Part shown: one piece after another, positions 18,000-26,778 of the stretch
Layout of the letters: every line of letters starts with the position of its first letter
Numbering within the stretch: the first letter of the stretch is position 1
Assembly (NCBI GenBank): GCA_021561035.1
Contig: CP067346.1
Location: forward strand, 527,001 to 591,000
Direction of reading: 5' to 3'
Length of the DNA stretch: 64,000 nt
From: Clostridioides sp. ES-S-0054-01
GTDB lineage: Bacteria > Bacillota > Clostridia > Peptostreptococcales > Peptostreptococcaceae
The notes under the pieces: model-generated
The model's input: the letters and a program-made list of their open reading frames with translations, nothing else
What the model was told of the DNA's origin: nothing
Database searches by the model: none
Made by a program: the position numbers and the translations under genes

Positions 18000-18058
18000 T
18001 TGACATAATATAGACTACTATGATAGTTTTTAATTGTAGTAATGACTATTGTGATAAT
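18000..18058 (+). promoter_or_regulatory. blaI promoter with paired BlaI-like operators
   Basis: TTGACA at 18000-18005 is followed by a spacer containing the dyad ACTACTATGATAGT (18014-18027), which also covers the -10 region (ATAGTT near 18023). A second related dyad, ACTATTGTGATAAT, lies at 18045-18058, 31 bases centre to centre. The same arrangement occurs upstream of the secreted-protein gene at 19753-19812. Position and symmetry suit repression by the MecI/BlaI-type protein encoded just downstream (inference). Confidence 0.7.
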
Positions 18059-18080
18059 TATATTTGAGGAGCGATTTTAT

Positions 18081-18440
18081 ATGGAGATAAAGTTATTTGA
18101 TTCAGAACTCAAAGTAATGGAGGTTCTATGGGAGAGAGGAGAAAGTAAAGCTGGGGAGTTAGTTAAAATTTTAAAAGAAGAAACAGGATGGAATAGAAAT
18201 ACTACGTATACAGTTATAAAAAAATTAGTGTCAAAAGGTGCAGTAGAGAGAATTGAACCGAATTTTGTTTGTAAAGCTTTAATAAGCAAAGAAGAAGTAC
18301 AAAAACAGGAAACAGAAACACTAATTAATAAAATGTTTGGAGGGTCTTCAGAAAAATTCCTTTCAGCTTTTATTAATAAAGAAAATCTTTCAAGTGATGA
18401 GATTACAAAACTTAAACAGATTGTCGAAGAATTAAAGTGA
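18081..18440 (+). CDS. blaI: BlaI/MecI-family transcriptional repressor
   Basis: 119 residues. A winged-helix DNA-binding domain (about 5-75; LFDSELKVMEVLWERGESKAGELVKIL..GWNRNTTYTVIKKLVSKGAVER) is followed by a C-terminal dimerisation region. Members are inactivated by proteolysis by a BlaR1/MecR1 partner, encoded here 10 bases downstream. An in-frame ATG at 18042 precedes the SD (GAGGAG, about 18066-18071), so 18081 is the start. It probably autoregulates through the dyads upstream. Confidence 0.92.
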   Translation: MEIKLFDSELKVMEVLWERGESKAGELVKILKEETGWNRNTTYTVIKKLVSKGAVERIEPNFVCKALISKEEVQKQETETLINKMFGGSSEKFLSAFINKENLSSDEITKLKQIVEELK

Positions 18441-18450
18441 GGTAAGATTT

Positions 18451-19653
18451 ATGTTCATTAAATTGTTAGAAATGAGTTTTACTTCTGGAGTATTACTTTT
18501 AATTGTTATTTTTATAAGGGCATGTTTATTTAAAAAATTACCTAAAAAGGTGTTTGTATTGTTGTGGTTGATTGTCTTATTTAAACTTCTAGTACCAGTA
18601 AGTTTAAGTTCTGGTTTTAGTATTTATAGTATAATTGAATCGACTGAAAATTATACTCTTAAAAAAGCTAGTGACTCTATAGGTAAGAACAATTCTGACA
18701 AGTTTGAAATAATGTCTAGTATTGAAAATATTATGATATTGGAAATGTTGGGCATTTTGTCTTTTATAGTTACTATTATGTTTAGTATACTTTTATGCTT
18801 TAGATATATTAAAATAATTAATCTTTTTAAAACCTCGATTCATATAAAAAATCATGAATTTGTTGAAAAGTGGATATGTGAGAATAGCTGTTTTAGAAGA
18901 CTTATTGTTTGCATATCTGAATTTACTAGGACACCGCTTACATCTGGTATTTTAAAACCACGAATTATTTTGCCAAAGAAGATGGACTATGCTAATAATC
19001 AAACTTTAGACTTCGTTTTGACTCACGAAATGGTTCATATTAACAGCTTTGATAATATGTTGAAGTTGTTCATGATTGTAGCTCTTGCTATTCATTGGTT
19101 TAATCCCTTAGTTTGGGTGATGTTTTTTTTACTAAATAAAGATATAGAATTTAGTTGTGATGAAAAGGTTATAAATATAATTGGTGAAGAATATAGAGCT
19201 GATTATGCAACTACACTGATAAGTCTAGCAGAGGAGAATAATCCATTTTCAATGTCAATGTACAGTGGATTTGGAAAGACAAAAATAGAAGAGAGAATAG
19301 TTAATGTTATGAAGTTTAAAAAGTCAACTTATGTTACTTTTTTAGTTTCAACTGTATTAATCTGTGGAACAAGCCTTGTTTTTGCAACAGGGAATAAAGA
19401 AATTAATGAAGTTGAATCCTTTGATTTATATTCTCAAAAGGTAGATTCATATGCTTTTCTTTATACGTCAGCAAGAGATGTAGAGATTTCTTCTAGTATA
19501 TCAAAAACATCTAAAAGTTATTCTTATATTAGTTCAGAAGAATATTCAGTTCAGAAAAGTGGTTACGATGAGAATGTTTTAGTTATATCAAGAAAAGGAG
19601 ATTTTTTGTCAGTCAATAAAGTACAATATAGAACGTCTATAAAGGAACCGTAA
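18451..19653 (+). CDS. M56-family membrane metalloprotease (BlaR1-like, no penicillin sensor)
   Basis: 400 residues. Membrane helices lie near 10-27, 34-52, 97-117 and 293-312. The zinc protease motif HEMVH is at 192-196 in THEMVHINSFDN, with the downstream FSCDEKV segment carrying a third ligand. Ordinary BlaR1/MecR1 proteins are about 585-600 residues and end in an extracellular penicillin-binding domain. Here only about 90 residues follow the last helix and none of the SxxK/SxN/KTG motifs is visible. It should cleave BlaI in response to something other than a beta-lactam acylating its own domain. Co-transcribed with blaI. Confidence 0.88.
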   Translation: MFIKLLEMSFTSGVLLLIVIFIRACLFKKLPKKVFVLLWLIVLFKLLVPVSLSSGFSIYSIIESTENYTLKKASDSIGKNNSDKFEIMSSIENIMILEMLGILSFIVTIMFSILLCFRYIKIINLFKTSIHIKNHEFVEKWICENSCFRRLIVCISEFTRTPLTSGILKPRIILPKKMDYANNQTLDFVLTHEMVHINSFDNMLKLFMIVALAIHWFNPLVWVMFFLLNKDIEFSCDEKVINIIGEEYRADYATTLISLAEENNPFSMSMYSGFGKTKIEERIVNVMKFKKSTYVTFLVSTVLICGTSLVFATGNKEINEVESFDLYSQKVDSYAFLYTSARDVEISSSISKTSKSYSYISSEEYSVQKSGYDENVLVISRKGDFLSVNKVQYRTSIKEP

Positions 19654-19689
19654 ATCCTAGCAATACAAAGGATTTAAAAGTAAAATACT

Positions 19690-19732
19690 ATCTCAAAATA
19701 ATTAAATTTATTTTGAGATAGTATTTTTTATT
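19690..19732 (+). terminator. Terminator after the M56 protease gene
   Basis: TACTATCTCAAAATAA pairs with TTATTTTGAGATAGTA around a short loop and is followed by TTTTTTATTG. Confidence 0.75.
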
Positions 19733-19752
19733 GAAAAATTTTATAAAAATAC

Positions 19753-19812
19753 TTGACATAAAAGTGACTATCATGGTAGTCTAAAGAAGTAGTTAATAAC
19801 TATTGCAATAGT
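19753..19812 (+). promoter_or_regulatory. Promoter and paired operators before the secreted-protein gene
   Basis: TTGACA (19753-19758) is followed by the dyad ACTATCATGGTAGT (19767-19780) in the spacer and -10 region. A perfect 14-base palindrome ACTATTGCAATAGT lies at 19799-19812, with centres 32 bases apart. This copies the layout before blaI, indicating a shared regulator. Confidence 0.7.
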
Positions 19813-19862
19813 CATTGCCGACTACAGTACCAAAATAAATCTCTAAGAAAGGAAGACTGGTT

Positions 19863-20273
19863 ATGAAGATAAAAAAATCCCTTATAAGTACAATGATGGT
19901 ATCTGCTATGGTGCTAGGAGGAACTAAAGCAGTATTTGCAAATGGAAATGATTCCTCTAATATTACCTTACCTAAGCTTCAATCTCTAGTAAAATCAGGA
20001 GTAACTGACCCTGCTGAATTAGAAAAATATGGAGTGGAGCATTATACTTATGAAGAGTATGCTAAGCATATTCAAGAATTAAAAGACTATGCTAAAAATC
20101 CTAATGCAGTTAAAGATGTAAGTAAAAAAGATATTGAAAAAACAATTAAGAGAATGGAACAAGAATTAGAAAAGATAAAAACTGAAGGATTAAAAATTAT
20201 GAAGCCTATCGTTATAGAAAATGAAGATGGGTCTCAACTTTCAATTGCTTATAATTATGTAGCAATTGACTAG
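19863..20273 (+). CDS. Small secreted protein of the BlaI-like regulon
   Basis: 136 residues with a clear signal peptide (MKIKKSLISTMMVSAMVLGG...) ending at an AxA-like site near 24-26 (VFA/NG). The mature part of about 110 residues is Lys/Glu-rich and largely helical, with YEEYAKHIQELKDYAKNP and a KKDIEKTIKRMEQELEKIK coiled stretch. No cysteines, no anchor and no known domain that I recognise. AGAAAGGAAG precedes the ATG. Its promoter bears the same operator pair as blaI, so it is probably an output or feedback element of that system. Confidence 0.78.
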   Translation: MKIKKSLISTMMVSAMVLGGTKAVFANGNDSSNITLPKLQSLVKSGVTDPAELEKYGVEHYTYEEYAKHIQELKDYAKNPNAVKDVSKKDIEKTIKRMEQELEKIKTEGLKIMKPIVIENEDGSQLSIAYNYVAID

Positions 20274-20353
20274 TGTTAAATATAATCTCTAAGATATCTT
20301 AAAATCCTAAGTAGGTATGATTAAATACATTAAGCTACTGTGATGATACAAGC

Positions 20354-20391
20354 GTACAGTTGATGATTATTTAAATAATTATCAACTGTAC
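20354..20391. repeat. 38-base near-perfect inverted repeat
   Basis: Arms GTACAGTTGATGATTATTT and AAATAATTATCAACTGTAC pair at 18 of 19 positions, the exception being a wobble, with essentially no loop. No T run follows, so a large operator or a stable RNA hairpin is as likely as a terminator. Confidence 0.7.
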
Positions 20392-20661
20392 TACTCAAAT
20401 AACACTTAAGCTTGTTAAAATTAAGTAAGAAGAGTATTAAAAACTTAGACAAATGTAATTTAACATATAGAGTGAGAATTAAATAAATAAGACTCAAATA
20501 AGTAATAAAAAAGTAAAGTCTAAGTTAAAGAAGGAAGTAAGAAGTAGAATAAAAGTAAATCGAGTCAAAGTAAAAGTATTAAACCCAATTTATAATGTTA
20601 ACATTTTTTAATGTATGTTAAGAAATGTTAACATTATTTTTTTATTAAAAATAATATAAGT

Positions 20662-20737
20662 AGTATTTTAAATGGTAAGCAATATTTTAAATAATAAGTA
20701 ATATTTTAAATGGTAAGTAATATTTTAAATAAAAAGT
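20662..20737. repeat. 19-bp tandem repeat, 4 copies
   Basis: Four adjacent units of the form AATATTTTAAATGGTAAGT with variation mainly at the GG pair. Non-coding. Confidence 0.8.
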
Positions 20738-20850
20738 AACATTTTCATTAAAGTAGTGTTTTTAAACTTAAAAATAAAGATAAGATTTTAAATAAATCTA
20801 AATTGCTAACCTATCTTTTTAAGGTTCTAAAACAATAAGTTATAACTACA

Positions 20851-20926
20851 AAAAATGGCTGTTAGGACTTACAACACTCATAAGTAAAAATACTTATGGT
20901 ATATATTAGTTCATAACAGCCATTTT
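20851..20926. terminator. Bidirectional terminator downstream of sleC
   Basis: Perfect 14-base arms (AAAAATGGCTGTTA, 20851-20864, and its complement 20913-20926) enclose a second perfect hairpin (CATAAGTA/TACTTATG, 20879-20898). On the minus strand the stem is followed by a T run, 53 bases past the sleC stop. Confidence 0.75.
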
Positions 20927-20978
20927 TATTTTGAATTAATGATTTTAGTTAATAGTTTGTTATAGTCTAAAACGAGCT

Positions 20979-22253
20979 TTAAATTAAAGGATTTAAAGAA
21001 GCTATTCTAGTTGTAGCTACATAAATTCTAGATATTTCATACCATGTTTTAAAATCTACTACTCCACTTCGAGGTAAACCAAAGATACCTTGGAATATCC
21101 TAACAGCATTTTCTGTGTCTGTTCCAAATATACCATCTTCTCTAACCTTTGGAACAGCTGGATAAGAGTTGGATATGGCATTTAACTGATTTTGTATGGT
21201 TCTAACATACTGTCCAGAAGAACCAACTTGTAGTGTAGTACCAGGGAATGATACAGGAACACCACTTACTATGGGAGCTCTTTCAAATACTATCTCATCT
21301 CCATAGAAAAATCTTAGTATACTTTCATAATCGTATCCCTGGTCACCTAAATCTTTACTGCCCCATTGAGTCATTTGGTCAGGGCATTGAGACTTCTGAC
21401 CATCACAGTATTGTGCTAATAGTGGCTGTCTTGCTGTAGGAGGTCTTTTTATGAACGTATTGAATATAGCATCTACAACTACATTGATTGGTTCAAATAA
21501 GTTTCTATTATTTATAAATTTATGGTCGTATGCTGTTGATGAGGTTATTGTGAAATTATATCCTTTATTTCTATACCACTCAGTGAAGACCCTATTTAAA
21601 GTAAATGATATTATAGCTATTACATTTGCATAGATTGTCTGTTCAGGCCAAGTTGAATATATTTCAGATGATGCTATGTTTTTGATGTACTCTTTAAACG
21701 GAATCCAATAGTTTGGAGCTGATGAATCTTCTGGTAAACCATCATGAACTACTATAAATTCAGGTACTACAGGGTTATCTAATACAACGAAACCAGTAGG
21801 AGGTGGTACTGGTTTTAAGTTACTTTCTGGAATCTTAGGAGGATAAGTACCAAATAAAGTATGTTCTCCTATGTCAAAAATCAACTCATTTTGTCTTGAA
21901 AAAGAACGTTTACTTCTTGTTCTAGGTGACATGGGAACTCCTTGTCTTGCTTCAATTGTAGCTAACAACTGTGTTCCCTCTATGACAACTGTCTCATATC
22001 CATCTGCTATGGCTTCTACTATATACTGACTATAAGGTCTAACATCAGATGGCTGTAGAGAGTACTGCACATCCGGTGCTGGTAATACTAATCCAGTCAC
22101 TTGACCAGATTCGTTACTTATTAGGTTTTGATATAAAGTTGATGAGCTTTGGATACCATTAGACATTGAATATATGTTTACTGTTGCATTTTGAATAGGT
22201 CTATTGGTAGTAGCATCAATTATACTTACTGTTAAAAAACCATCTTGCATCAA
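20979..22253 (-). CDS. sleC: Spore cortex-lytic enzyme precursor SleC
   Basis: A 424-residue preproenzyme that degrades spore cortex peptidoglycan during germination after cleavage by Csp proteases. The N-terminal pre/pro region (about 1-135) looks like a carboxypeptidase-regulatory-like beta fold. The central hydrolase part (about 150-330) contains WPEQTIYANVIAIISFTLNRV, a SpoIID/lytic-transglycosylase-like segment. A C-terminal peptidoglycan-binding repeat is at about 335-410 (VRTIQNQLNAIS...DGIFGTDTENAVRIFQ). I recognise this sequence as the clostridial SleC family. AAGGGTG precedes the ATG. Expressed in the developing spore by family knowledge; no sporulation promoter was identified with confidence. 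Confidence 0.92.
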   Translation of the reverse strand: MMQDGFLTVSIIDATTNRPIQNATVNIYSMSNGIQSSSTLYQNLISNESGQVTGLVLPAPDVQYSLQPSDVRPYSQYIVEAIADGYETVVIEGTQLLATIEARQGVPMSPRTRSKRSFSRQNELIFDIGEHTLFGTYPPKIPESNLKPVPPPTGFVVLDNPVVPEFIVVHDGLPEDSSAPNYWIPFKEYIKNIASSEIYSTWPEQTIYANVIAIISFTLNRVFTEWYRNKGYNFTITSSTAYDHKFINNRNLFEPINVVVDAIFNTFIKRPPTARQPLLAQYCDGQKSQCPDQMTQWGSKDLGDQGYDYESILRFFYGDEIVFERAPIVSGVPVSFPGTTLQVGSSGQYVRTIQNQLNAISNSYPAVPKVREDGIFGTDTENAVRIFQGIFGLPRSGVVDFKTWYEISRIYVATTRIASLNPLI

Positions 22254-22481
22254 ATCACCCTTTCTTTAAATGAATTTAGTTCCCTTATATTTCAAGATAT
22301 GAATATAGCGTGGGATTTGTTAAATAATATAGATATAAATTTAAATTTTTTGAGCATTTTAGTATATTTGACCTTGGATAATTTAATGTATATTTTAGTG
22401 TGTATTTAAACACGAATAAGCTAAAAATAAGTAGATGATATAAATCAGAAGTGAATTAAAATTTTGAAAGGAAAATAATCT

Positions 22482-23198
22482 ATGAAGCTGGATTTATTTT
22501 TATTGGCAATAGTTCCTATATTGATAGGTATGTTTTGGATAAGGTCTAAAGATAGATATTGTAGAGAACCTCTAATTCATTTAATTAAATTTTTTTTAAT
22601 AGGTGCTTTTTTAAGTGTTATAATCATACTTTTAGAAAATTTACTTATGAAATTTAATGTATTTGAAGGATATTCGGAATTAATATATGTATCATTTATA
22701 GTTGCAGGGCTTGTAGAAGAAGGTGTAAAAGCTCTGATACTAATTCCTGCACTAATTAAAGAAAAGCATTTTACTGAAAAGTTAGATGGTATTATTTACT
22801 CTGTATTTTTAGCGTTAGGATTTGCAACGGTTGAAAATATAGTTTATGTTTTTTCTGAAAGTGGAAATCTAGCACTGCAAGTTGGTATTAATAGAGCAGT
22901 TATTTCTATACCAGCTCATGTAATGTTTGCAATTACTATGGGTTACTATATTTCTAAGTATAAATTTGAAGGAAATAAAAATAAAAGACGTGAGTACTTG
23001 TTTATGGCAGTGTTAATTCCAATTTTATTACATGGAGTTTTTGATTTCATATTGATGATAGAATATAGATGGGCTATTATATTACTTATAGTTTATGTAA
23101 TAATTTTGTGGAAGATAAATCTTGATAAACTTGAGAAATATATGAATCACTCTAAAAAAGTGTTTTTCAGTAATCTTAAGAAAAAGAAAAGAAAATAG
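22482..23198 (+). CDS. prsW: Intramembrane protease PrsW
   Basis: 238 residues, about seven membrane helices. The family signatures are present: paired Glu79-Glu80 in GLVEEGVKALIL, ATVENIVY (Glu118), IPAHVMFAITMGYY (His146) and LLHGVFDF. PrsW proteins perform the first cut of an anti-sigma factor to release an ECF sigma factor under antimicrobial-peptide stress. No sigma/anti-sigma pair lies next to it. GAAAGGAAAA precedes the ATG. It is divergent from sleC, which is unrelated in function. Confidence 0.92.
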   Translation: MKLDLFLLAIVPILIGMFWIRSKDRYCREPLIHLIKFFLIGAFLSVIIILLENLLMKFNVFEGYSELIYVSFIVAGLVEEGVKALILIPALIKEKHFTEKLDGIIYSVFLALGFATVENIVYVFSESGNLALQVGINRAVISIPAHVMFAITMGYYISKYKFEGNKNKRREYLFMAVLIPILLHGVFDFILMIEYRWAIILLIVYVIILWKINLDKLEKYMNHSKKVFFSNLKKKKRK

Positions 23199-23291
23199 AG
23201 TTCAAGCAAAAGACATAACGAGTAAAAGATATAAATGGTTAAAAGTAATAAATGACAAACGAACGAAGCAGATTGAAGGGGGATTATAAAT

Positions 23292-24602
23292 TTGGAGAAT
23301 TTACCAAAAGAATTTTTAGAAGATATTAAAGAAATACTACAAGATGAATATGATGATTTTATAAAAAGTTATGATGAAGATAAGACTACTGGTCTTAGAA
23401 TAAATACATTAAAAATTGATAAAAAGAAACTTTTGGATTTAAATTTATTTGATTTGAAGCAAATACCATGGGCAGAAGAGGGTTTTTATTATGATGATAA
23501 AATTGATAGACCTGGTAGAAATCCACTGCATGAGGCTGGAGCATACTATTTGCAAGAGCCTTCTGCCATGAGTGTAATACCAAAGGCAGATATTAAAGAG
23601 GGTGAAAAAGTTCTCGATATGTGTGCTGCTCCTGGTGGAAAATCTACATATATACTGTCTAAACTGAACAATACAGGTCTGTTGGTTTCTAATGAAATTA
23701 ATACTAGTAGAATTAAGGCTCTAGGGGAAAATTTAGAGCGATTTGGAGCTAGAAATTGTATTATAACAAATACTGATTCTAATAGCTTAAGAAAGACGTT
23801 TAATGGGTATTTTGATAAGGTAATTATAGATGCACCTTGTTCTGGGCAAGGTATGTTTAGGAAGGATGATGTTGCTATATCAGATTGGAGCTATGCAAAG
23901 GTATTAGAGTGTCAGTCGATTCAAAAAGAAATTATAAGAGATGGATATAAAATGTTGAAGAAGGATGGTATTTTAATTTACTCAACTTGTACCTTCTCAA
24001 GAGAAGAAAATGAGCATGTTATAAATGAGTTTATCGGTGAATATCCATATGCAGAACTTATTGAAATGGAAAGACTATGGCCTCATAAAATAAAGGGAGA
24101 AGGTCATTTTGTTGCCAAAATAAAAAAACTAGAAGAAGAAGAGTGTAATGTCAAAGAATTAAAAATAAAAAATTTAGATAAAGAAATAAAGGATTATAGG
24201 GAGTTTGAAAAGAAATTTTTAAAGGTTGATTTTTATAGTAATAAAAAAAATAAATTTTATTTAAGAGGAGAAAATTTGTACCTACTTCCTGAAATATATC
24301 CAGATACGAAAAAACTAAAAGTATTGAGATACGGTTTGCATTTAGGGGTTTTAAAGAAGAATAGATTTGAACCTTCTCATGCACTATCTCATTACTTAAA
24401 AGTTGAAGATGTAAAAAATGTTGAAAACTTCAGTGTACAGAGTGAATCAATTCTTAAATACTTAAAAGGGGATGTTATAAATTCTAGTGAGAGTAGAGGA
24501 TGGGTTTTGGTCTCGGTTGAAGGCATACCTTTAGGTTGGGGAAAAGAATCTGCTGGTGTAATTAAGAATCATTATCCTAAAGGTCTTAGAAAAGTATTTT
24601 AA
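23292..24602 (+). CDS. RsmF/NOL1-NOP2-Sun family rRNA (cytosine-5-)-methyltransferase
   Basis: 436 residues. The SAM-binding domain shows VLDMCAAPGGKSTYI. Catalytic Cys residues lie in motif IV DAPCSGQGMFRK and motif VI STCTFSREENE. The C-terminal part (about 295-430) is an RsmF-like RNA-binding extension. TTG start at 23292 behind GAAGGGGG. The exact rRNA position methylated cannot be told from this sequence. Confidence 0.88.
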   Translation: MENLPKEFLEDIKEILQDEYDDFIKSYDEDKTTGLRINTLKIDKKKLLDLNLFDLKQIPWAEEGFYYDDKIDRPGRNPLHEAGAYYLQEPSAMSVIPKADIKEGEKVLDMCAAPGGKSTYILSKLNNTGLLVSNEINTSRIKALGENLERFGARNCIITNTDSNSLRKTFNGYFDKVIIDAPCSGQGMFRKDDVAISDWSYAKVLECQSIQKEIIRDGYKMLKKDGILIYSTCTFSREENEHVINEFIGEYPYAELIEMERLWPHKIKGEGHFVAKIKKLEEEECNVKELKIKNLDKEIKDYREFEKKFLKVDFYSNKKNKFYLRGENLYLLPEIYPDTKKLKVLRYGLHLGVLKKNRFEPSHALSHYLKVEDVKNVENFSVQSESILKYLKGDVINSSESRGWVLVSVEGIPLGWGKESAGVIKNHYPKGLRKVF

Positions 24603-24701
24603 ACTAGTAGAAAAAAGAAGTATAATATTTATATTGTAAGTTTATAGTAGATTATTTTGCTGTAGATTGACTTAATATTTAATACAGAGGAGACGATTTT
24701 A

Positions 24702-25238
24702 GTGGGTGAAGCAGTTAAAAAAGAAGTTGTAGAATGGATAAAAGTGATTGTCATAGCTCTTGTTTTGGCATTTGCAATAACTCGTTTTATAGTGCCAACA
24801 ATAGTTAAGGGAGAATCAATGTATCCTACACTAGTTGAACGTGACTATCTAATAGTTAATAGAATTGCGTACAAAGTGGGAGAGCCAAAATACAAAGATA
24901 TAATAGTATTCAAAACCGACTTAACAGAGGAAAATGGAAAGAAAAAAGATTTAGTAAAAAGAGTTATAGGTGTTCCTGGTGACCATGTAAAAATACAAGA
25001 CTCCAAGGTATATGTAAATGATAAGTTGTTAGATGAGACTTCCTATATACATGATAATCGTACTGATGGAGATATTGATATTGTAGTTCCAGAAGGAAAA
25101 TTATTTGCAATGGGAGATAATAGAGAAAAAAGTTTAGATAGTAGATACGATGAGGTTGGATTGGTCGACGAGCATGCCGTTTTAGGAAAGGTTTTAGTCA
25201 GATTGTATCCATTTTCGAATATAGGGACTATTGACTAA
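24702..25238 (+). CDS. lepB: Signal peptidase I (first of tandem pair)
   Basis: 178 residues. One N-terminal membrane helix (about 13-32) anchors the extracellular S26 catalytic domain. The Ser39 nucleophile is in KGESMYPTL, the general base Lys86 in LVKRVIGVPGD, and box E in MGDNREKSLDSRY. It removes signal peptides from exported proteins. GTG start behind GAGGAGACG. A second signal peptidase of the same length follows 165 bases later. Confidence 0.93.
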   Translation: MGEAVKKEVVEWIKVIVIALVLAFAITRFIVPTIVKGESMYPTLVERDYLIVNRIAYKVGEPKYKDIIVFKTDLTEENGKKKDLVKRVIGVPGDHVKIQDSKVYVNDKLLDETSYIHDNRTDGDIDIVVPEGKLFAMGDNREKSLDSRYDEVGLVDEHAVLGKVLVRLYPFSNIGTID

Positions 25239-25403
25239 ACATATAAAATTTGGAGCAATCGCTGATTAACTGAAATCACCAGACCATGCACAATAGTTGT
25301 CTATATAAAAAAGACAACACCTTATTTAGTAGACTTATCTAAAAGATAATGTTTAAGAGGCATTATCAATAAAGATAATATAACTATAAAGGAGAATTTG
25401 TGA

Positions 25404-25940
25404 ATGAATGAAACTATTAAAGAAGAGATTGTAGAGTGGATAAAAATAATTATTACTGCACTTTTTTTTGCATTTATTATAACCCGTTTTATAAAACCAA
25501 CACTAGTAAATGGAGAATCAATGTACCCGACGCTTAAGTCACATGACTATTTGGTAGCAAACAGGATGACATATAAATTATCAGAACCAAAATGTGGAGA
25601 TATAATGATATTTAAGACTGACTTATTACAAGAGAATGGAAGAAAAAAAGAGCTTGTAAAAAGGGTTATAGGTGTACCTGGTGACCATCTAAAGATTAAG
25701 GATTCTAAGGTTTATATAAATGGCAAGTTATTAAATGAAGTTTCATATATACATGATAATTATACTGAAGGCGATATAGATATGGTGATTCCTAAGGGAA
25801 AAGTATTTGCGATGGGAGACAATAGAGAAGTTAGTTTAGACAGTAGATATAAAGAAGTGGGATTAGTAGATGAAGAAAATATTAAAGGAAAAGTTATTTT
25901 AAGGGTATTTCCTTTTACAGATATAGGTATTTTTGAGTAG
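25404..25940 (+). CDS. lepB: Signal peptidase I (second of tandem pair)
   Basis: 178 residues, colinear with the upstream signal peptidase without gaps; Ser39 and Lys86 and the GDNRE box are all conserved, so it should be active. Identity by eye is roughly two thirds. The membrane helix is richer in Phe (ITALFFAFIITRFI). AAAGGAG precedes the ATG. The downstream gene's SD overlaps its stop. Confidence 0.93.
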   Translation: MNETIKEEIVEWIKIIITALFFAFIITRFIKPTLVNGESMYPTLKSHDYLVANRMTYKLSEPKCGDIMIFKTDLLQENGRKKELVKRVIGVPGDHLKIKDSKVYINGKLLNEVSYIHDNYTEGDIDMVIPKGKVFAMGDNREVSLDSRYKEVGLVDEENIKGKVILRVFPFTDIGIFE

Positions 25941-25949
25941 GTGATTTGT

Positions 25950-26705
25950 ATGGCAGTTGGTATAGCATCCTTATTGTTTAATCTTGAGGAGGCTTTAAAC
26001 ATTTGTGAAAACATAAAGCAAATAACTCATTTGGAGATTGGAATTGACAATATATCTGAATGTGGCGATTTATGTAAATATAAAGAGAGAATTTCTAAGC
26101 TAGAATTATCTGTAGGGATACATTTGCCTATGGAGTTAAATACTTGCGAAAACATAGAGTATATACGAAATTCCTGGATAAATTTTATTGAGAAGATAGA
26201 ATTTGAACTAAAAGGGTTTGATATAAGGTATTTTAACCTTCATTTGGGATATGTCATGACAAGTAGAGTTAAAAAGAATAGGGACAAATATTTAGGAATT
26301 AGTGTGGATTTTTTAGAGAAATTAAATACAAATTCGTATGTATGTATAGAGAATACTTATTCAAAAGGTGGGGATTTTTCAAATATTGGAAATATATCCT
26401 ATGATTTTGAATATATATTTAAGAGGATTAAAAATTCTAAGATTTGTTTTTGTTACGATACTGGACATTGTTTAATTGATGAGGATGATTATGTAAAGAA
26501 CTTAAAGGATAAAATAAGACTGATACATTTAAGTGATAATGATGGTATCAATGATACACATGTTGGTATAGGAAAAGGAATTTTATCTGAAGAGGGGATT
26601 AAAGAGGTCTTAAAATTAGATGCAGAATATTTAGTATTAGAAATAAATTACGAAGACATTGAAGATACTATAAGTAAATTGAATAATATTGTAGGAGAGG
26701 GTTAG
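25950..26705 (+). CDS. Sugar phosphate isomerase/epimerase-like TIM barrel protein
   Basis: 251 residues resembling the AP-endonuclease-2/xylose-isomerase-like fold. Candidate metal ligands appear in order: HLPMELN, NLHLGY, CIENTYS, FCYDTGHC, IRLIHLSDNDG (with a following H), and LVLEINYE. TAGGTGA, overlapping the preceding stop, serves ATG 25950; the in-frame GTG at 25941 is part of that SD. The substrate is unknown. It could be a sugar isomerase or an endonuclease IV-like enzyme, but the true endonuclease IV lies at 31.0 kb. Confidence 0.75.
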   Translation: MAVGIASLLFNLEEALNICENIKQITHLEIGIDNISECGDLCKYKERISKLELSVGIHLPMELNTCENIEYIRNSWINFIEKIEFELKGFDIRYFNLHLGYVMTSRVKKNRDKYLGISVDFLEKLNTNSYVCIENTYSKGGDFSNIGNISYDFEYIFKRIKNSKICFCYDTGHCLIDEDDYVKNLKDKIRLIHLSDNDGINDTHVGIGKGILSEEGIKEVLKLDAEYLVLEINYEDIEDTISKLNNIVGEG

Positions 26706-26778
26706 ATACCTCTCTTTAACTTGTTGATATACCTCGTTAATTAAAATTTATATTCATCAAAAGGAAGGAGATGTTGAA

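Larger units (their letters stand above)
20274..20978. other. Intergenic region between the secreted-protein gene and sleC
   Basis: About 700 non-coding AT-rich bases. It contains a 38-base near-perfect inverted repeat (20354-20391), two copies of the palindrome AATGTTAACATT (about 20597-20634), a 19-bp tandem repeat and the sleC terminator, each listed where it can be supported. Confidence 0.6.
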
